From assembly GCA_041576015.1 (NCBI GenBank), contig JBFGLT010000095.1, positions 1 through 12,632 on the forward strand: a stretch of DNA of 12,632 nt, written 5' to 3'. Under the pieces are notes generated by a model that saw nothing but the letters and a program-made list of their open reading frames with translations, ran no database searches and was not told the origin of the DNA. The stretch is from JABDIY01 sp041576015. Lineage in GTDB: Bacteria > Actinomycetota > Acidimicrobiia > Acidimicrobiales > SZUA-35. Made by a program: the position numbers and the translations under genes. Below are positions 1-7,815 of the stretch, piece by piece; the first letter of the stretch is position 1; each line of letters opens with the position of its first letter.

Positions 1-56
1 AGCCGGCCAGCCGGCGGCGGACCGAACGGCGAAGGACAACCACCGGGCTCACGACG

Positions 57-1040
57 ATGCATCTTCACGACACCACCTGCTCACTGCGCCGCCGGCGATT
101 CGTCGCCGTGCTGGTCGTCGCGATGACGGCCAGCGCGTGCGGCGGCTCCGATGATGCTGCTCCGGTAGCCGAAGAGACCACCACGACAACAGCGGCGGAG
201 ACGACCACCACCACTGCGTCGACGACGACGCTGGCACCGCCGAGAACTCTGCCGCCGGTGACGGCGCCCGACCCGATCCCGCCCGAGCCGCCCGTTGGCA
301 TGGAGCTGGTGTGGAGCGACGAGTTCGACGGTGACATGGTGAACCTCGACAACTGGACCTACGACATCGGCGGCTGGGGCTGGGGCAACGGCGAGGCGCA
401 GTACTACACGGACCGCCCCGAGAACGCCCGACTCGAGAACGGGGTTCTCGTCATCGAGCTTCGTGAGGAGCGGTTCGAGGACAGCTTCTTCACCTCTGCT
501 CGCCTGAAGACACAGGGCCTGAAGGAGTTCCAGTACGGTCGGATCGAGGCCCGGCTCAAGGTTCCAGCGGGAGCGGGCACTTGGCCTGCGTTCTGGATGC
601 TCGGGGCGAACTTCGAAGAGAACGCTGCCGACGAGGCCGACCGATGGCCCAACGTGGGCGAGATCGACATCATGGAGTACACCGGAAAGGACCCCGATCT
701 TGTCCTGGGGACCCTCCATGGACCGGGTTACGCCGGCGGCGGGGGCAGGACCAAGTGGTTCCGGCAGGACTTCGACATCGCCGACGACTGGCACACCTAT
801 GCCGTCGATTGGAACGAGGAACGGATCCAGTGGTTCTTCGACGGCGAGATGTACTTCGAGGTCAAGCCCGAGGATCTGGGTGGGCGGGAGTGGGTGTTCG
901 ATGCGCCGTTCTTCGTCATTCTCAACCTGGCTCATGGCGGAACGCTCGGTGGCTTCATCGATGCCGACCTCGAGTATCCGATCCAGTATCTCGCTGACTA
1001 CGTCCGGGTCTACCAGCGGGCGGATCAGGTCGGCGCGTGA
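57..1040 (+). CDS. Secreted lipoprotein GH16 endo-beta-1,3-glucanase (laminarinase type)
   Basis: This is a predicted extracellular, membrane-anchored glycoside hydrolase family 16 enzyme that cuts internal beta-1,3 (or mixed beta-1,3/1,4) glucan links with retention of configuration. Residues 11-27 are four arginines and a hydrophobic stretch ending in ASAC, so Cys28 is the likely lipidation site. A Thr/Ala/Pro-rich linker (about 31-80) leads to the catalytic domain, about 82-322. The GH16 signature GEIDIMEYTG is intact: Glu202 is the expected nucleophile, Asp204 the assisting residue and Glu207 the acid/base. Other typical stretches are WSDEFDG near the domain start, YGRIEARLKVP, PAFWMLG, and a closing DYVRVYQ strand. 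The stop overlaps the GH3 start by 4 bases (GTGA), so the two are translationally coupled. ATG 57 is the first start in the window and gives a sensible signal peptide. The frame is open to the left edge and there is no strong SD close by. Laminarin is the likeliest substrate, but lichenan or a related glucan is possible. Confidence 0.92.
   Translation: MHLHDTTCSLRRRRFVAVLVVAMTASACGGSDDAAPVAEETTTTTAAETTTTTASTTTLAPPRTLPPVTAPDPIPPEPPVGMELVWSDEFDGDMVNLDNWTYDIGGWGWGNGEAQYYTDRPENARLENGVLVIELREERFEDSFFTSARLKTQGLKEFQYGRIEARLKVPAGAGTWPAFWMLGANFEENAADEADRWPNVGEIDIMEYTGKDPDLVLGTLHGPGYAGGGGRTKWFRQDFDIADDWHTYAVDWNEERIQWFFDGEMYFEVKPEDLGGREWVFDAPFFVILNLAHGGTLGGFIDADLEYPIQYLADYVRVYQRADQVGA
171..230 (+). other. 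Poly-threonine low-complexity linker in the GH16 lipoprotein
   Basis: Codons 39-58 encode Glu-Glu, five Thr, Ala-Ala-Glu, five Thr, Ala-Ser and three Thr, using mixed ACC/ACG/ACA/ACT codons. The segment joins the lipidated cysteine to the catalytic domain and is probably a flexible, perhaps glycosylated, spacer across the wall. Thr-rich spacers just after the lipobox are common in Acidimicrobiia lipoproteins. The tract is also the source of the repeat-like antisense reading frames here, which I do not regard as genes. Confidence 0.8.
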
Positions 1041-2815
1041 CCTCAGTGGCGCAGCCTCAGCCGGCCGGGGAAGCCGGCGTCACGGACCTGCTGCAAGGGA
1101 TGACCCTGCCCGAGAAGGCAGCCCAACTCACCCAGGCCGAGAAGAACTCGATCACGCCTGCCGAGGCCGCCGAGCTCGGCATTGGATCAGTGCTGTCCGG
1201 GTGTGGCGGCAATCCGGAACCCAACTCACCGTCGGCGTGGCGGGCGATGGTGCTGGAGTACCTCGATGCGGCTCAGCGATCCCGGCTCGGCATCCCGCTG
1301 CTGTACGGCACTGACGCAGTCCACGGCCACGCCAACGTCGTCGGGGCCACGATCTTTCCCCACAACATCGGGCTCGGAGCCGCCGGCGACCCCGATCTGG
1401 TCGAAGCGGTGTGCCGGGCCACCGCCGTCGAGACGGCCGCCACCGGCGCCCGCTGGGCGTTCACTCCCACCGTCGCCGTCGCGCTCGATCCCCGGTGGGG
1501 CCGCACCTACGAGGCGTTCGGCGACGACCCGGATCTCGTGTCCAGGCTGGCGGCAGCGGCCGTGCGGGGACTGCAGGGAGCTGATCTCGCCGACGAGGAA
1601 TCGGTTGTCGCCTGTCTGAAGCACTACGTCGGCGACGGCGGGACCGAGTGGGGATCACTCGCGACTCACGAGTGGATCGACTGGTGGGAGGAGTGGAGGC
1701 CCCGCTGGCAGATCGACCAGGGCGACACCCGAATCGACGAAGCCACGCTGCGCTCGGTTCACCTCGAGCCATTCCGCCACGGGCTGGCCCAGGGGGCTTT
1801 GACCGTCATGGCCTCCTACAACTCGTGGAACGGACAGAAGCTCCATGGCCATCGCCGCCTCCTCACCGACGTCTTGAAGGGGGAGCTCGGCTTCGAGGGC
1901 GTGGTGATATCCGACTGGCTCGGCATCGATCAACTCCACCCTGACCCGTACCGCTGCGTCGTCCTGGCCATCGAGGCCGGCATCGACATGGTCATGGTGC
2001 CCTTCGAGTACCGCCGCTTCATCGACAACGTCGTTGCGGCGGTGGAGAAGGGCGATCTGTCGACACAGCGGCTGGACGATGCGGTGCGCCGCATCCTCCA
2101 CGTCAAGGAGGCGCTCGGGCTCTTCGAGGCCGATCCTCCCGAGCTGCCCCCCATCGATGTGGTCGGATGCGACACCCACCGAGCGCTCGCCCGCCGGGCC
2201 GTCGCCGCGTCGGTGGTTCGGCTCACTGACCCGGCCGGCGTGCTACCAATCGGTTCCGGACCGGTGCTCGTCGTCGGAGCGGCCGCCGACGACATCGGCC
2301 TGCAATGCGGCGGCTGGACCATTGAATGGCAGGGTGGCACGGGACCAATCACCGTCGGGACGACGATCCTGGACGGCTTTCGCCAGCGCCAGGCCGATCT
2401 GGACATCCGGTTCGAACCGACTGGACGCTTCGACGAAGGTGTCCGAGCGCCGGTTGGCATCGTCGTCGTGGCGGAACCGCCGTATGCGGAAGGTGCGGGC
2501 GATCGTGGTGATCTCTCGCTATCGGAGGACGATCTCCGGCTGGTCGATCGCCTGCGGCCGCACGTGGACCGACTCGTCCTGGTCTTGCTCAGTGGGCGGC
2601 CGCTGCTCGTCGACTCGGTTCTCGATCGCTGTGACGCGATCGTGGCGGCCTGGTTGCCCGGCTCGGAGGGAGCGGGCGTGGCCGATGTCCTGACCGGGCG
2701 ACGCCCGTTCACGGGTCGGCTACCTCGCCGCTGGCCGGCCGATGTTTCGCAGGTGAACGACCTTGACCATGGAGGTATGCCGCAATGGCAACGCGGGCAC
2801 GGCGTGATCACATGA
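1037..2815 (+). CDS. GH3 beta-glucosidase / exo-beta-glucanase, cytoplasmic
   Basis: This 592-residue glycoside hydrolase family 3 enzyme should release glucose from the non-reducing ends of beta-glucan oligosaccharides. Residues about 15-330 form the TIM-barrel domain, with LLYGTDAVHGHANVVGAT, DPRWGRTYEAFGDDP, KHYVGDGGT from Lys195, and VVISDW, which carries the nucleophile Asp293. The alpha/beta sandwich domain (about 385-565) has EPPYAEGAGD; Glu485 matches the acid/base of the barley ExoI / ExoP subgroup. The DQGDTRIDE stretch also belongs to that subgroup. There is no signal peptide, so it should act inside the cell on imported oligosaccharides made by the GH16 enzyme. The start is GTG 1037, overlapping the GH16 stop by 4 bases; a second in-frame GTG lies at 1046. 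The SD is weak, which fits translational coupling. An oddity is a Trp-rich insertion at residues 204-225. Chain specificity (beta-1,3 versus beta-1,4) cannot be read from the sequence. Confidence 0.93.
   Translation: MTSVAQPQPAGEAGVTDLLQGMTLPEKAAQLTQAEKNSITPAEAAELGIGSVLSGCGGNPEPNSPSAWRAMVLEYLDAAQRSRLGIPLLYGTDAVHGHANVVGATIFPHNIGLGAAGDPDLVEAVCRATAVETAATGARWAFTPTVAVALDPRWGRTYEAFGDDPDLVSRLAAAAVRGLQGADLADEESVVACLKHYVGDGGTEWGSLATHEWIDWWEEWRPRWQIDQGDTRIDEATLRSVHLEPFRHGLAQGALTVMASYNSWNGQKLHGHRRLLTDVLKGELGFEGVVISDWLGIDQLHPDPYRCVVLAIEAGIDMVMVPFEYRRFIDNVVAAVEKGDLSTQRLDDAVRRILHVKEALGLFEADPPELPPIDVVGCDTHRALARRAVAASVVRLTDPAGVLPIGSGPVLVVGAAADDIGLQCGGWTIEWQGGTGPITVGTTILDGFRQRQADLDIRFEPTGRFDEGVRAPVGIVVVAEPPYAEGAGDRGDLSLSEDDLRLVDRLRPHVDRLVLVLLSGRPLLVDSVLDRCDAIVAAWLPGSEGAGVADVLTGRRPFTGRLPRRWPADVSQVNDLDHGGMPQWQRGHGVIT
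2771..2775 (+). promoter_or_regulatory. Shine-Dalgarno GGAGG inside the GH3 gene that favours start 2785
   Basis: GGAGG lies 9 bases before ATG 2785, within the last codons of the GH3 gene. It supports a start with a 31-base overlap. The competing ATG 2812 forms the compact ATGA overlap seen at other junctions here, but has no clear SD at a good distance. Both starts are in the same frame, and the choice changes only nine N-terminal residues. Confidence 0.55.
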
Positions 2816-5800
2816 CGGGCGACCTTCCGCTCGCACGAGGCCGCTTCACCGAAGCGGACGGTCAGAAGTGGTATCGCATCGACGATTACGACACGCTCGA
2901 TCCGTTCCTGGTCAATGTGGTGACACCGGGCGATCAGTGGATCTTCGTCTCGACAAGCGGGGCGCTCACCGCCGGCCGATGGTCTGCCGAGTTGTCGCTC
3001 TTCCCCTACGAGACCGATGATCGGCTTCATCGAAGCGATGGACGGACCGGCCCGCTCACCGTCATTCGTGTTTCCGAGGCGCAGGATGTCTGGCAGCCGT
3101 TCGCCGCGTCTACGCCCTTCGGTGTGGTCGAGCGGTCGGTCGCCAAGACCGCGTACGGAGACAGGTTGCGTTTCACCGAGCGCCATCTCGCGCACGGACT
3201 CACGTTCACCTACACGTGGATGGCGGCGGGCCGATTTGGTCTGGTGCGGAGCTGTGAACTCATCCTCCACGCCGGGCGCCCGCCGATCGATGTCGACGTG
3301 CTCGACGGTCTGGTCAACGTGCTACCCGCCGGTGTGGAACTGTCGACCCAGCAGCGGGCGAGCACGCTGGTCGACGGCTACCGGCGCACCGAGCTCGACG
3401 CTGAATCCGGGCTGGCGCTGTTCACTCTGGAGGCCATGGTCTCTGATCGAGCCGACCCGGCCGAGGCGTTGCGGGCCAACACGATCTGGTCCGAAGGGCT
3501 GCCCGACCCCACCGTGGCACTGTCGGAGCGTCAGGTGCGACGGTTCCGATCCGGCAGTCCGCTCGAGCCCGAGCACCTCGTCACCGGTCAGAAAGGGGCG
3601 TATCTCGCGGCGGCGTCGGCCCGACTCGATGCCGATCGACCGCTGCGCTGGATCGTCGTCGCCGACGTCGGTCTCGATCACTGCGCCACAGCAGAGCTCC
3701 GGACCTGGCTGCTCGACACAGCCGATGACGAGGGTGCCCGCTGGGGCCACGTCCAGGCCCAGGCCGACGAGGCCCACCGATCCCTGGGCGAGATCGTGGC
3801 CGCCGCCGACGGCCGCCAGTCGACCGCCGACCAGCGAGTCACCGTGCATCACTTCGCCAACGTGCTGTTCAACTGCATGCGGGGTGGGGTCTTCCTCGAC
3901 GACCACCGGATCGAGGTCCCCGACGTCCAACGATTCGTGGGCCGCCGAAACCGAGCGGCCCAACCTCGTTTCGCCTCGGTGGTGTCGGCGCTCGACGACG
4001 TGGTCGAGATCGGCGAGCTTCGGCGAGCCGTGTCAGCAGATCCCGATCTGGTGCGGCTTGTCAACGAGTATCTCCCCCTGACGTTCAGCCGGCGGCACGG
4101 AGACCCCAGCCGGCCGTGGAACAAATTCCGTATCCCCGAACGCGGCCCCGACGGACATCTGGTTCGCGGCTACGAGGGGAACTGGCGGGACATCTTCCAG
4201 AACTGGGACGCGCTGCTGCACAGCTTCCCGAACTTCATCGAATCGGTGATCGCCAAATTCTTGAATGCGAGCACGCTCGACGGTAACAACCCGTACCGCA
4301 TCACCCATGACGGGATCGACTGGGAGGTCCCCGAGGACGACAGCTGGGGGCACTTCGGATACTGGGGCGATCACCAGATCGTCTATCTCCACCGCCTTCT
4401 CCTGGCGGCGCGGCGCTTCCACCCCGGCCTCTTGGAATCCGGCCTCGGCGTGAGCGCCTATTCCTATGCCGACGTGCCCTACCGGATGCATCCCTACGAG
4501 CGACTGGTCGCCGACCCCAAACACACGCTCGAGTTCGACCACGAACGGCAGGCGATCATCGAGGAGCGGGTGGCCGCCCTCGGAACCGACGGCAAGCTGA
4601 TCCCAACAGCGGACGGGACCGTCCATCTCGCCTCGCTGGCGGAGAAGCTGATGGTGCCGGCGCTGGCAAAACTGTCGAATTTGGTGGCCGACGCCGGTAT
4701 CTGGCTGAACACCCAGAGGCCGGAGTGGAACGACGCCAACAACGCCCTCGTGGGAAACGGCGTCTCGGTCGTCACCCTGTTCCACCTCCGTGACTACCTC
4801 GCATTCGTCGATTCGCTTCTGAGCGGGTCGGCGGTGGTCCAGGTGCCGGTGGGTCGGGCGGTCCTGGAGTGGATGCAGGGTCTCGAGCAAGCATTGTCCG
4901 AACAAGCCGACTTCGCCGACGGTTCGGAGGACGTGACCTCCCCCAAGAGGCGCCGGGAGTTGCTCGACGCCCTCGGCACGGCGTACTCGGACTACCGAAC
5001 TGCCACCTATGGCCGGGGACCGGGCGAGGCGGTGTTGGTGCCGCTGGCCGATGTCCGCCGTTTTCTGGCCGTGGCCAAGCCGCACCTCGACCGCGCCGCT
5101 CGATGTGCTCGACGCGACGATGGTCTGGTGCACACCTACTGGCTCCTGCGCCTCGAGCCTGGGAAGGCGCATCTGGAGCCGCTGTACGAAATGCTCGAGG
5201 GGCAAGTGGCCCTGCTGTCGAGCGGTGACACACGGGCCCCACAGGTCGTTTCCACGGTCGACGCCATGTTCGCCGCCGATCTCTACCGGCCGGACCAGGA
5301 TTCATTCATCCTGTACCCGAACCGGCTCCCTCCGTCGTTCCTCGAGAAGAACCGGCTCCCCAGCGCGATGACCACGCCGGTTGTCGACCGGCTGGCCACC
5401 GCGGACGTCGGCATCGTGTGCCGGGACGTCGACGGCGCGCTGCACTTCGACCCGAGCCTCGAATCGGCCGACCATCTGGCCGGCCGGCTCGACGCCCTCG
5501 AGGCCGACCCCGCCCTCGGTCCCCTGGTCCGGGAGAACCGCGCCGACATCCTGGACGCCTTTGAACAGGTATTCCGGCACCGGTCCTTCACGGGGCGGTC
5601 CCAAACGATGCACCGATACGAGGGCCTCGGATCGGTCTACTGGCACATGGTGTCCAAGCTGCTCTTCGCCGTACAGGAACGGCTCGTGGCGGCGGTCGAA
5701 ACCGACGCTTCCGACGATGTGGTTTCAGATCTGGCGGACCGCTACCACCGCATCCAGCACGGTCTCGGGTACCTGAAGAGCGCAGCGGTCCAGGGAGCGT

Positions 5801-6225
5801 TCCCGACCGATCCCCACTCTCACACACCGGCGCACACGGGGGCTCAGCAGCCGGGCATGACCGGTCAGGTGAAGGAAGGGGTGTTGATCCGCTGGGGTGA
5901 GTTGGGGGTGCGAGTCGACGAGGGCCGGCTTCGGTTCCAGCCCATCGTCCTCGATCCGGCCGAGTTCGTCGACCAGCCCCGACCCTGGGAGATCCTCGGA
6001 CCCGACGGTGTTCTCGAGGCCGGCACCCTCGGCTTCACCTACTGCGACGTCCCGGTCGTCTACCACCTTGTGGACGAACCTGGTTGGACGAAGGTGGCCT
6101 GGGCCGACGGCCGCACCGCCTCCTTCGGAGTGGAACTCGACCGCGACACGAGCGCTGCGCTGTTCTCCCGGACGGGATCGATCGAGCGGATCGACGTGGG
6201 AGTGCAGCACAGCCGACTCCGTTAG
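2785..6225 (+). CDS. Large (alpha/alpha)6-barrel carbohydrate enzyme, possible beta-glucan phosphorylase-like protein (uncharacterised family)
   Basis: I cannot assign this 1146-residue protein to a named family with certainty. It has no signal peptide or membrane helix, so it is cytoplasmic. Residues about 1-310 look beta-rich. About 370-970 are alpha-helical, with motifs reminiscent of six-hairpin enzymes: GNWRDIFQNW (465-474) recalls the RD..Q loop of GH94; NNPYRI (501-506) precedes an acidic WEVPEDDSWGHFGYWGDHQ stretch (513-531); PEWNDANNAL (646-655) recalls GDWND of GH94/GH149 phosphorylases, making Asp650 the candidate general acid. FTGRSQTMHRYEGLGSVYWH (935-954) and HTGAQQPGMTGQVKEG (1017-1032) look like strongly constrained active-site segments. 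The rest is a C-terminal beta module. The length fits beta-1,3-glucan phosphorylases (about 1100 residues). Its position behind GH16 and GH3 genes points to beta-glucan oligosaccharides, with phosphorolysis or hydrolysis both possible. A debranching-type (alpha/alpha)6 glucosidase is the main alternative. ATG 2812 is an alternative start. The gene itself is certain; the function is inferred. Confidence 0.9.
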   Translation: MATRARRDHMTGDLPLARGRFTEADGQKWYRIDDYDTLDPFLVNVVTPGDQWIFVSTSGALTAGRWSAELSLFPYETDDRLHRSDGRTGPLTVIRVSEAQDVWQPFAASTPFGVVERSVAKTAYGDRLRFTERHLAHGLTFTYTWMAAGRFGLVRSCELILHAGRPPIDVDVLDGLVNVLPAGVELSTQQRASTLVDGYRRTELDAESGLALFTLEAMVSDRADPAEALRANTIWSEGLPDPTVALSERQVRRFRSGSPLEPEHLVTGQKGAYLAAASARLDADRPLRWIVVADVGLDHCATAELRTWLLDTADDEGARWGHVQAQADEAHRSLGEIVAAADGRQSTADQRVTVHHFANVLFNCMRGGVFLDDHRIEVPDVQRFVGRRNRAAQPRFASVVSALDDVVEIGELRRAVSADPDLVRLVNEYLPLTFSRRHGDPSRPWNKFRIPERGPDGHLVRGYEGNWRDIFQNWDALLHSFPNFIESVIAKFLNASTLDGNNPYRITHDGIDWEVPEDDSWGHFGYWGDHQIVYLHRLLLAARRFHPGLLESGLGVSAYSYADVPYRMHPYERLVADPKHTLEFDHERQAIIEERVAALGTDGKLIPTADGTVHLASLAEKLMVPALAKLSNLVADAGIWLNTQRPEWNDANNALVGNGVSVVTLFHLRDYLAFVDSLLSGSAVVQVPVGRAVLEWMQGLEQALSEQADFADGSEDVTSPKRRRELLDALGTAYSDYRTATYGRGPGEAVLVPLADVRRFLAVAKPHLDRAARCARRDDGLVHTYWLLRLEPGKAHLEPLYEMLEGQVALLSSGDTRAPQVVSTVDAMFAADLYRPDQDSFILYPNRLPPSFLEKNRLPSAMTTPVVDRLATADVGIVCRDVDGALHFDPSLESADHLAGRLDALEADPALGPLVRENRADILDAFEQVFRHRSFTGRSQTMHRYEGLGSVYWHMVSKLLFAVQERLVAAVETDASDDVVSDLADRYHRIQHGLGYLKSAAVQGAFPTDPHSHTPAHTGAQQPGMTGQVKEGVLIRWGELGVRVDEGRLRFQPIVLDPAEFVDQPRPWEILGPDGVLEAGTLGFTYCDVPVVYHLVDEPGWTKVAWADGRTASFGVELDRDTSAALFSRTGSIERIDVGVQHSRLR

Positions 6226-6245
6226 AGCCTCCGTTCCTCGGGTGG

Positions 6246-6275
6246 TAGGGTCCGCGCACGGGAACGAGGGGAGGG
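6246..6275 (+). promoter_or_regulatory. Possible promoter (-10 TAGGGT) and strong SD before the PLP decarboxylase gene
   Basis: The 54-base gap after the large glucan gene holds TAGGGT (6246-6251), which fits the actinobacterial TAnnnT -10 pattern. A purine-rich GAGGGGAGGG (6266-6275) sits 4 bases before ATG 6280 and is a strong ribosome binding site. A transcript would start near 6258. No convincing -35 is visible (TTAGAG at 6223-6228 is weak). If real, this separates the second gene set from the glucan operon; read-through is also possible because no terminator hairpin is seen. Confidence 0.35.
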
Positions 6276-6279
6276 TTCG

Positions 6280-7815
6280 ATGAGCCGGCAAACATCTCCG
6301 CACTGGGCGGCGGCCATGCGGGACTCGGACTGCCTGTCGATACGCGACGGCGTCCTCCACATCGAGGGCGTCAGCACCCTCGACCTCGCCGAGCGCTACG
6401 GCACTCCGCTGTTCGCGTTCTCCGAATCGCAGCTGAGCGAGAACCTGCGCCGGTTCCGGGAAGCATTCGCCGCCGGATGGCCCGGGCCGGTGGACGTCCT
6501 TCCGGCGATGAAGGCCAACACGATGCTGGCCATTCGTCGCCTGCTGTCCCGTCAAGGAGCGGGGGCCGACATCTACTCACCGGAAGAACTGGCTGGCGTG
6601 CTGCGCACCGGCGTCGATCCCGAACGGGTGTCGGTCAACGGAGGTGGGAAATCGAGATCCCATCTCCGGGCATGTGTCGAGGCCGGCGTACGGATCACGG
6701 TGGAGGACGTCGAGGAGATCGAGGTGATCCAACAGGTCGCCGCCGAGCTCGACACGACGGCCAGGATCCGTTTCCGGGTCAAGCCGGCGTTCCCCTCACT
6801 GTGGCGGCGCACCGACTTCTCGCAGCTGACCGTGCCCATCGACCTCGGGATCCAGGTCTACAAGTCGGGGATCCCGCCCGAGTATCTCCCGTCGATGGGG
6901 CGGCGAGCGCTGGCGATGCCGAACGTCGATCTGGTCGGGATCCACTTTCACGCTGGCCGCCACCACCCGAGCCTCTGGTACTGGGAGGGCATGATGGTGC
7001 AGCTGGCTCGGCTGGTCGGGGAGCTGTCGAGCGCCTGGGGTGGGTGGCAGCCCTCCGAAATCGACATCGGCGGCGGGTTCGCCAGTCCACGCGATCCTCT
7101 CAACAAGGAGTTTCCCCGGTCTGAGTTCGTGCTCACCGCGCTCGGCTATCCGTTCCTCGTCGGGCTTCGTGGACTCGGCGAGCGGGCCTATCACACGCTG
7201 CTCTCCCGGATCCTGGCATTGCTGACCAGCCACGCCGATCCCGAGGCACCGCCCGCCATCGAAGAGTACGGCCGGGCTGTCACCGCAGTGCTGACCAGGG
7301 AGCTACCGCGTCACGGCATCGACATCGACGGCGTCCGCCTGCAGGTCGAACCGGGACGAGCGATGTACGGCGACGCCGGGATCCATCTGGCCACGGTCAA
7401 GACGGTCAAGAGCCAGCACCACCCCATCCCGTACACCTGGGTGCTCACCGACACGACCTACTTCTTCCTCGCCGGCGGGGTCTTCGAGCACAACCGCCAT
7501 CCCTTCGTGTTCGTCGGGCAGCCTGAGGCGGCGGCCCACCGGACCGCCGACATCGTCGGCCACTCCTGCTACGCCGACCAAATCGTGCTCGGCGCTCGGG
7601 TGCCCGATGTTCGAGCCGGAGAGGTCATCGCCTTCCTCGAGACCGGGGCCTATCAGGAGAGCTCGGCTTCGAACTTCAACTCGCTCCCCCGTCCGGCGTC
7701 GGTGCTGGTCCACGGGGAGACGGTCGAGCTCATCAAGCGAGCCGAAACGATCGACGACGTCTACGGACGCGACATCGTTCCCGAGCGGTTGAACGAGCCG
7801 GCGTCCCGGTCGTGA
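6280..7815 (+). CDS. PLP-dependent fold-III decarboxylase, diaminopimelate decarboxylase-like
   Basis: This 511-residue protein belongs to the alanine racemase-like barrel / LysA-ODC decarboxylase family. Lys78 in MKAN is the PLP Schiff-base lysine. DIGGGF (Gly264-266) and EPGR (357-360) bind the PLP phosphate. Cys430 in GHSCYADQI and Tyr458 in GAYQESSASNFN match the C-terminal domain residues that complete the partner active site in the family dimer. It departs from true LysA in three ways: HFHAG replaces the usual HIGSQ; Tyr431 replaces the Glu of CES.D, which I recall as characteristic of diaminopimelate decarboxylases; and about 45 extra residues lie between GGGF and EPGR (about 276-321), making it longer than the usual 420-470. 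I would therefore call it an amino acid decarboxylase-like enzyme of unknown substrate. It overlaps the next gene by 4 bases (GTGA). The start ATG 6280 has a strong SD. Confidence 0.85.
   Translation: MSRQTSPHWAAAMRDSDCLSIRDGVLHIEGVSTLDLAERYGTPLFAFSESQLSENLRRFREAFAAGWPGPVDVLPAMKANTMLAIRRLLSRQGAGADIYSPEELAGVLRTGVDPERVSVNGGGKSRSHLRACVEAGVRITVEDVEEIEVIQQVAAELDTTARIRFRVKPAFPSLWRRTDFSQLTVPIDLGIQVYKSGIPPEYLPSMGRRALAMPNVDLVGIHFHAGRHHPSLWYWEGMMVQLARLVGELSSAWGGWQPSEIDIGGGFASPRDPLNKEFPRSEFVLTALGYPFLVGLRGLGERAYHTLLSRILALLTSHADPEAPPAIEEYGRAVTAVLTRELPRHGIDIDGVRLQVEPGRAMYGDAGIHLATVKTVKSQHHPIPYTWVLTDTTYFFLAGGVFEHNRHPFVFVGQPEAAAHRTADIVGHSCYADQIVLGARVPDVRAGEVIAFLETGAYQESSASNFNSLPRPASVLVHGETVELIKRAETIDDVYGRDIVPERLNEPASRS

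Noticed and set aside
81..935. Long minus-strand open frame opposite the GH16 gene
   Set aside because: It lacks any recognisable motif and ends in arginine-rich low complexity. It is the expected shadow of a GC-biased gene; the plus-strand frame has intact GH16 catalytic residues.
1930..3270. 446-residue minus-strand open frame across the GH3 end and the start of the large gene
   Set aside because: Composition is Arg/Ser/Thr/Pro-rich without domains, and it spans two well-supported plus-strand genes. It is a GC-driven shadow frame.
4033..5205. 390-residue minus-strand open frame inside the large glucan gene
   Set aside because: No motif, no SD, fully embedded in a well-supported gene; considered a shadow.
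6280..7815. Assigning lysA to the PLP decarboxylase
   Set aside because: Family membership is clear, but the substrate signature, the HIGSQ motif and the length all differ, so a symbol would overstate what is known.
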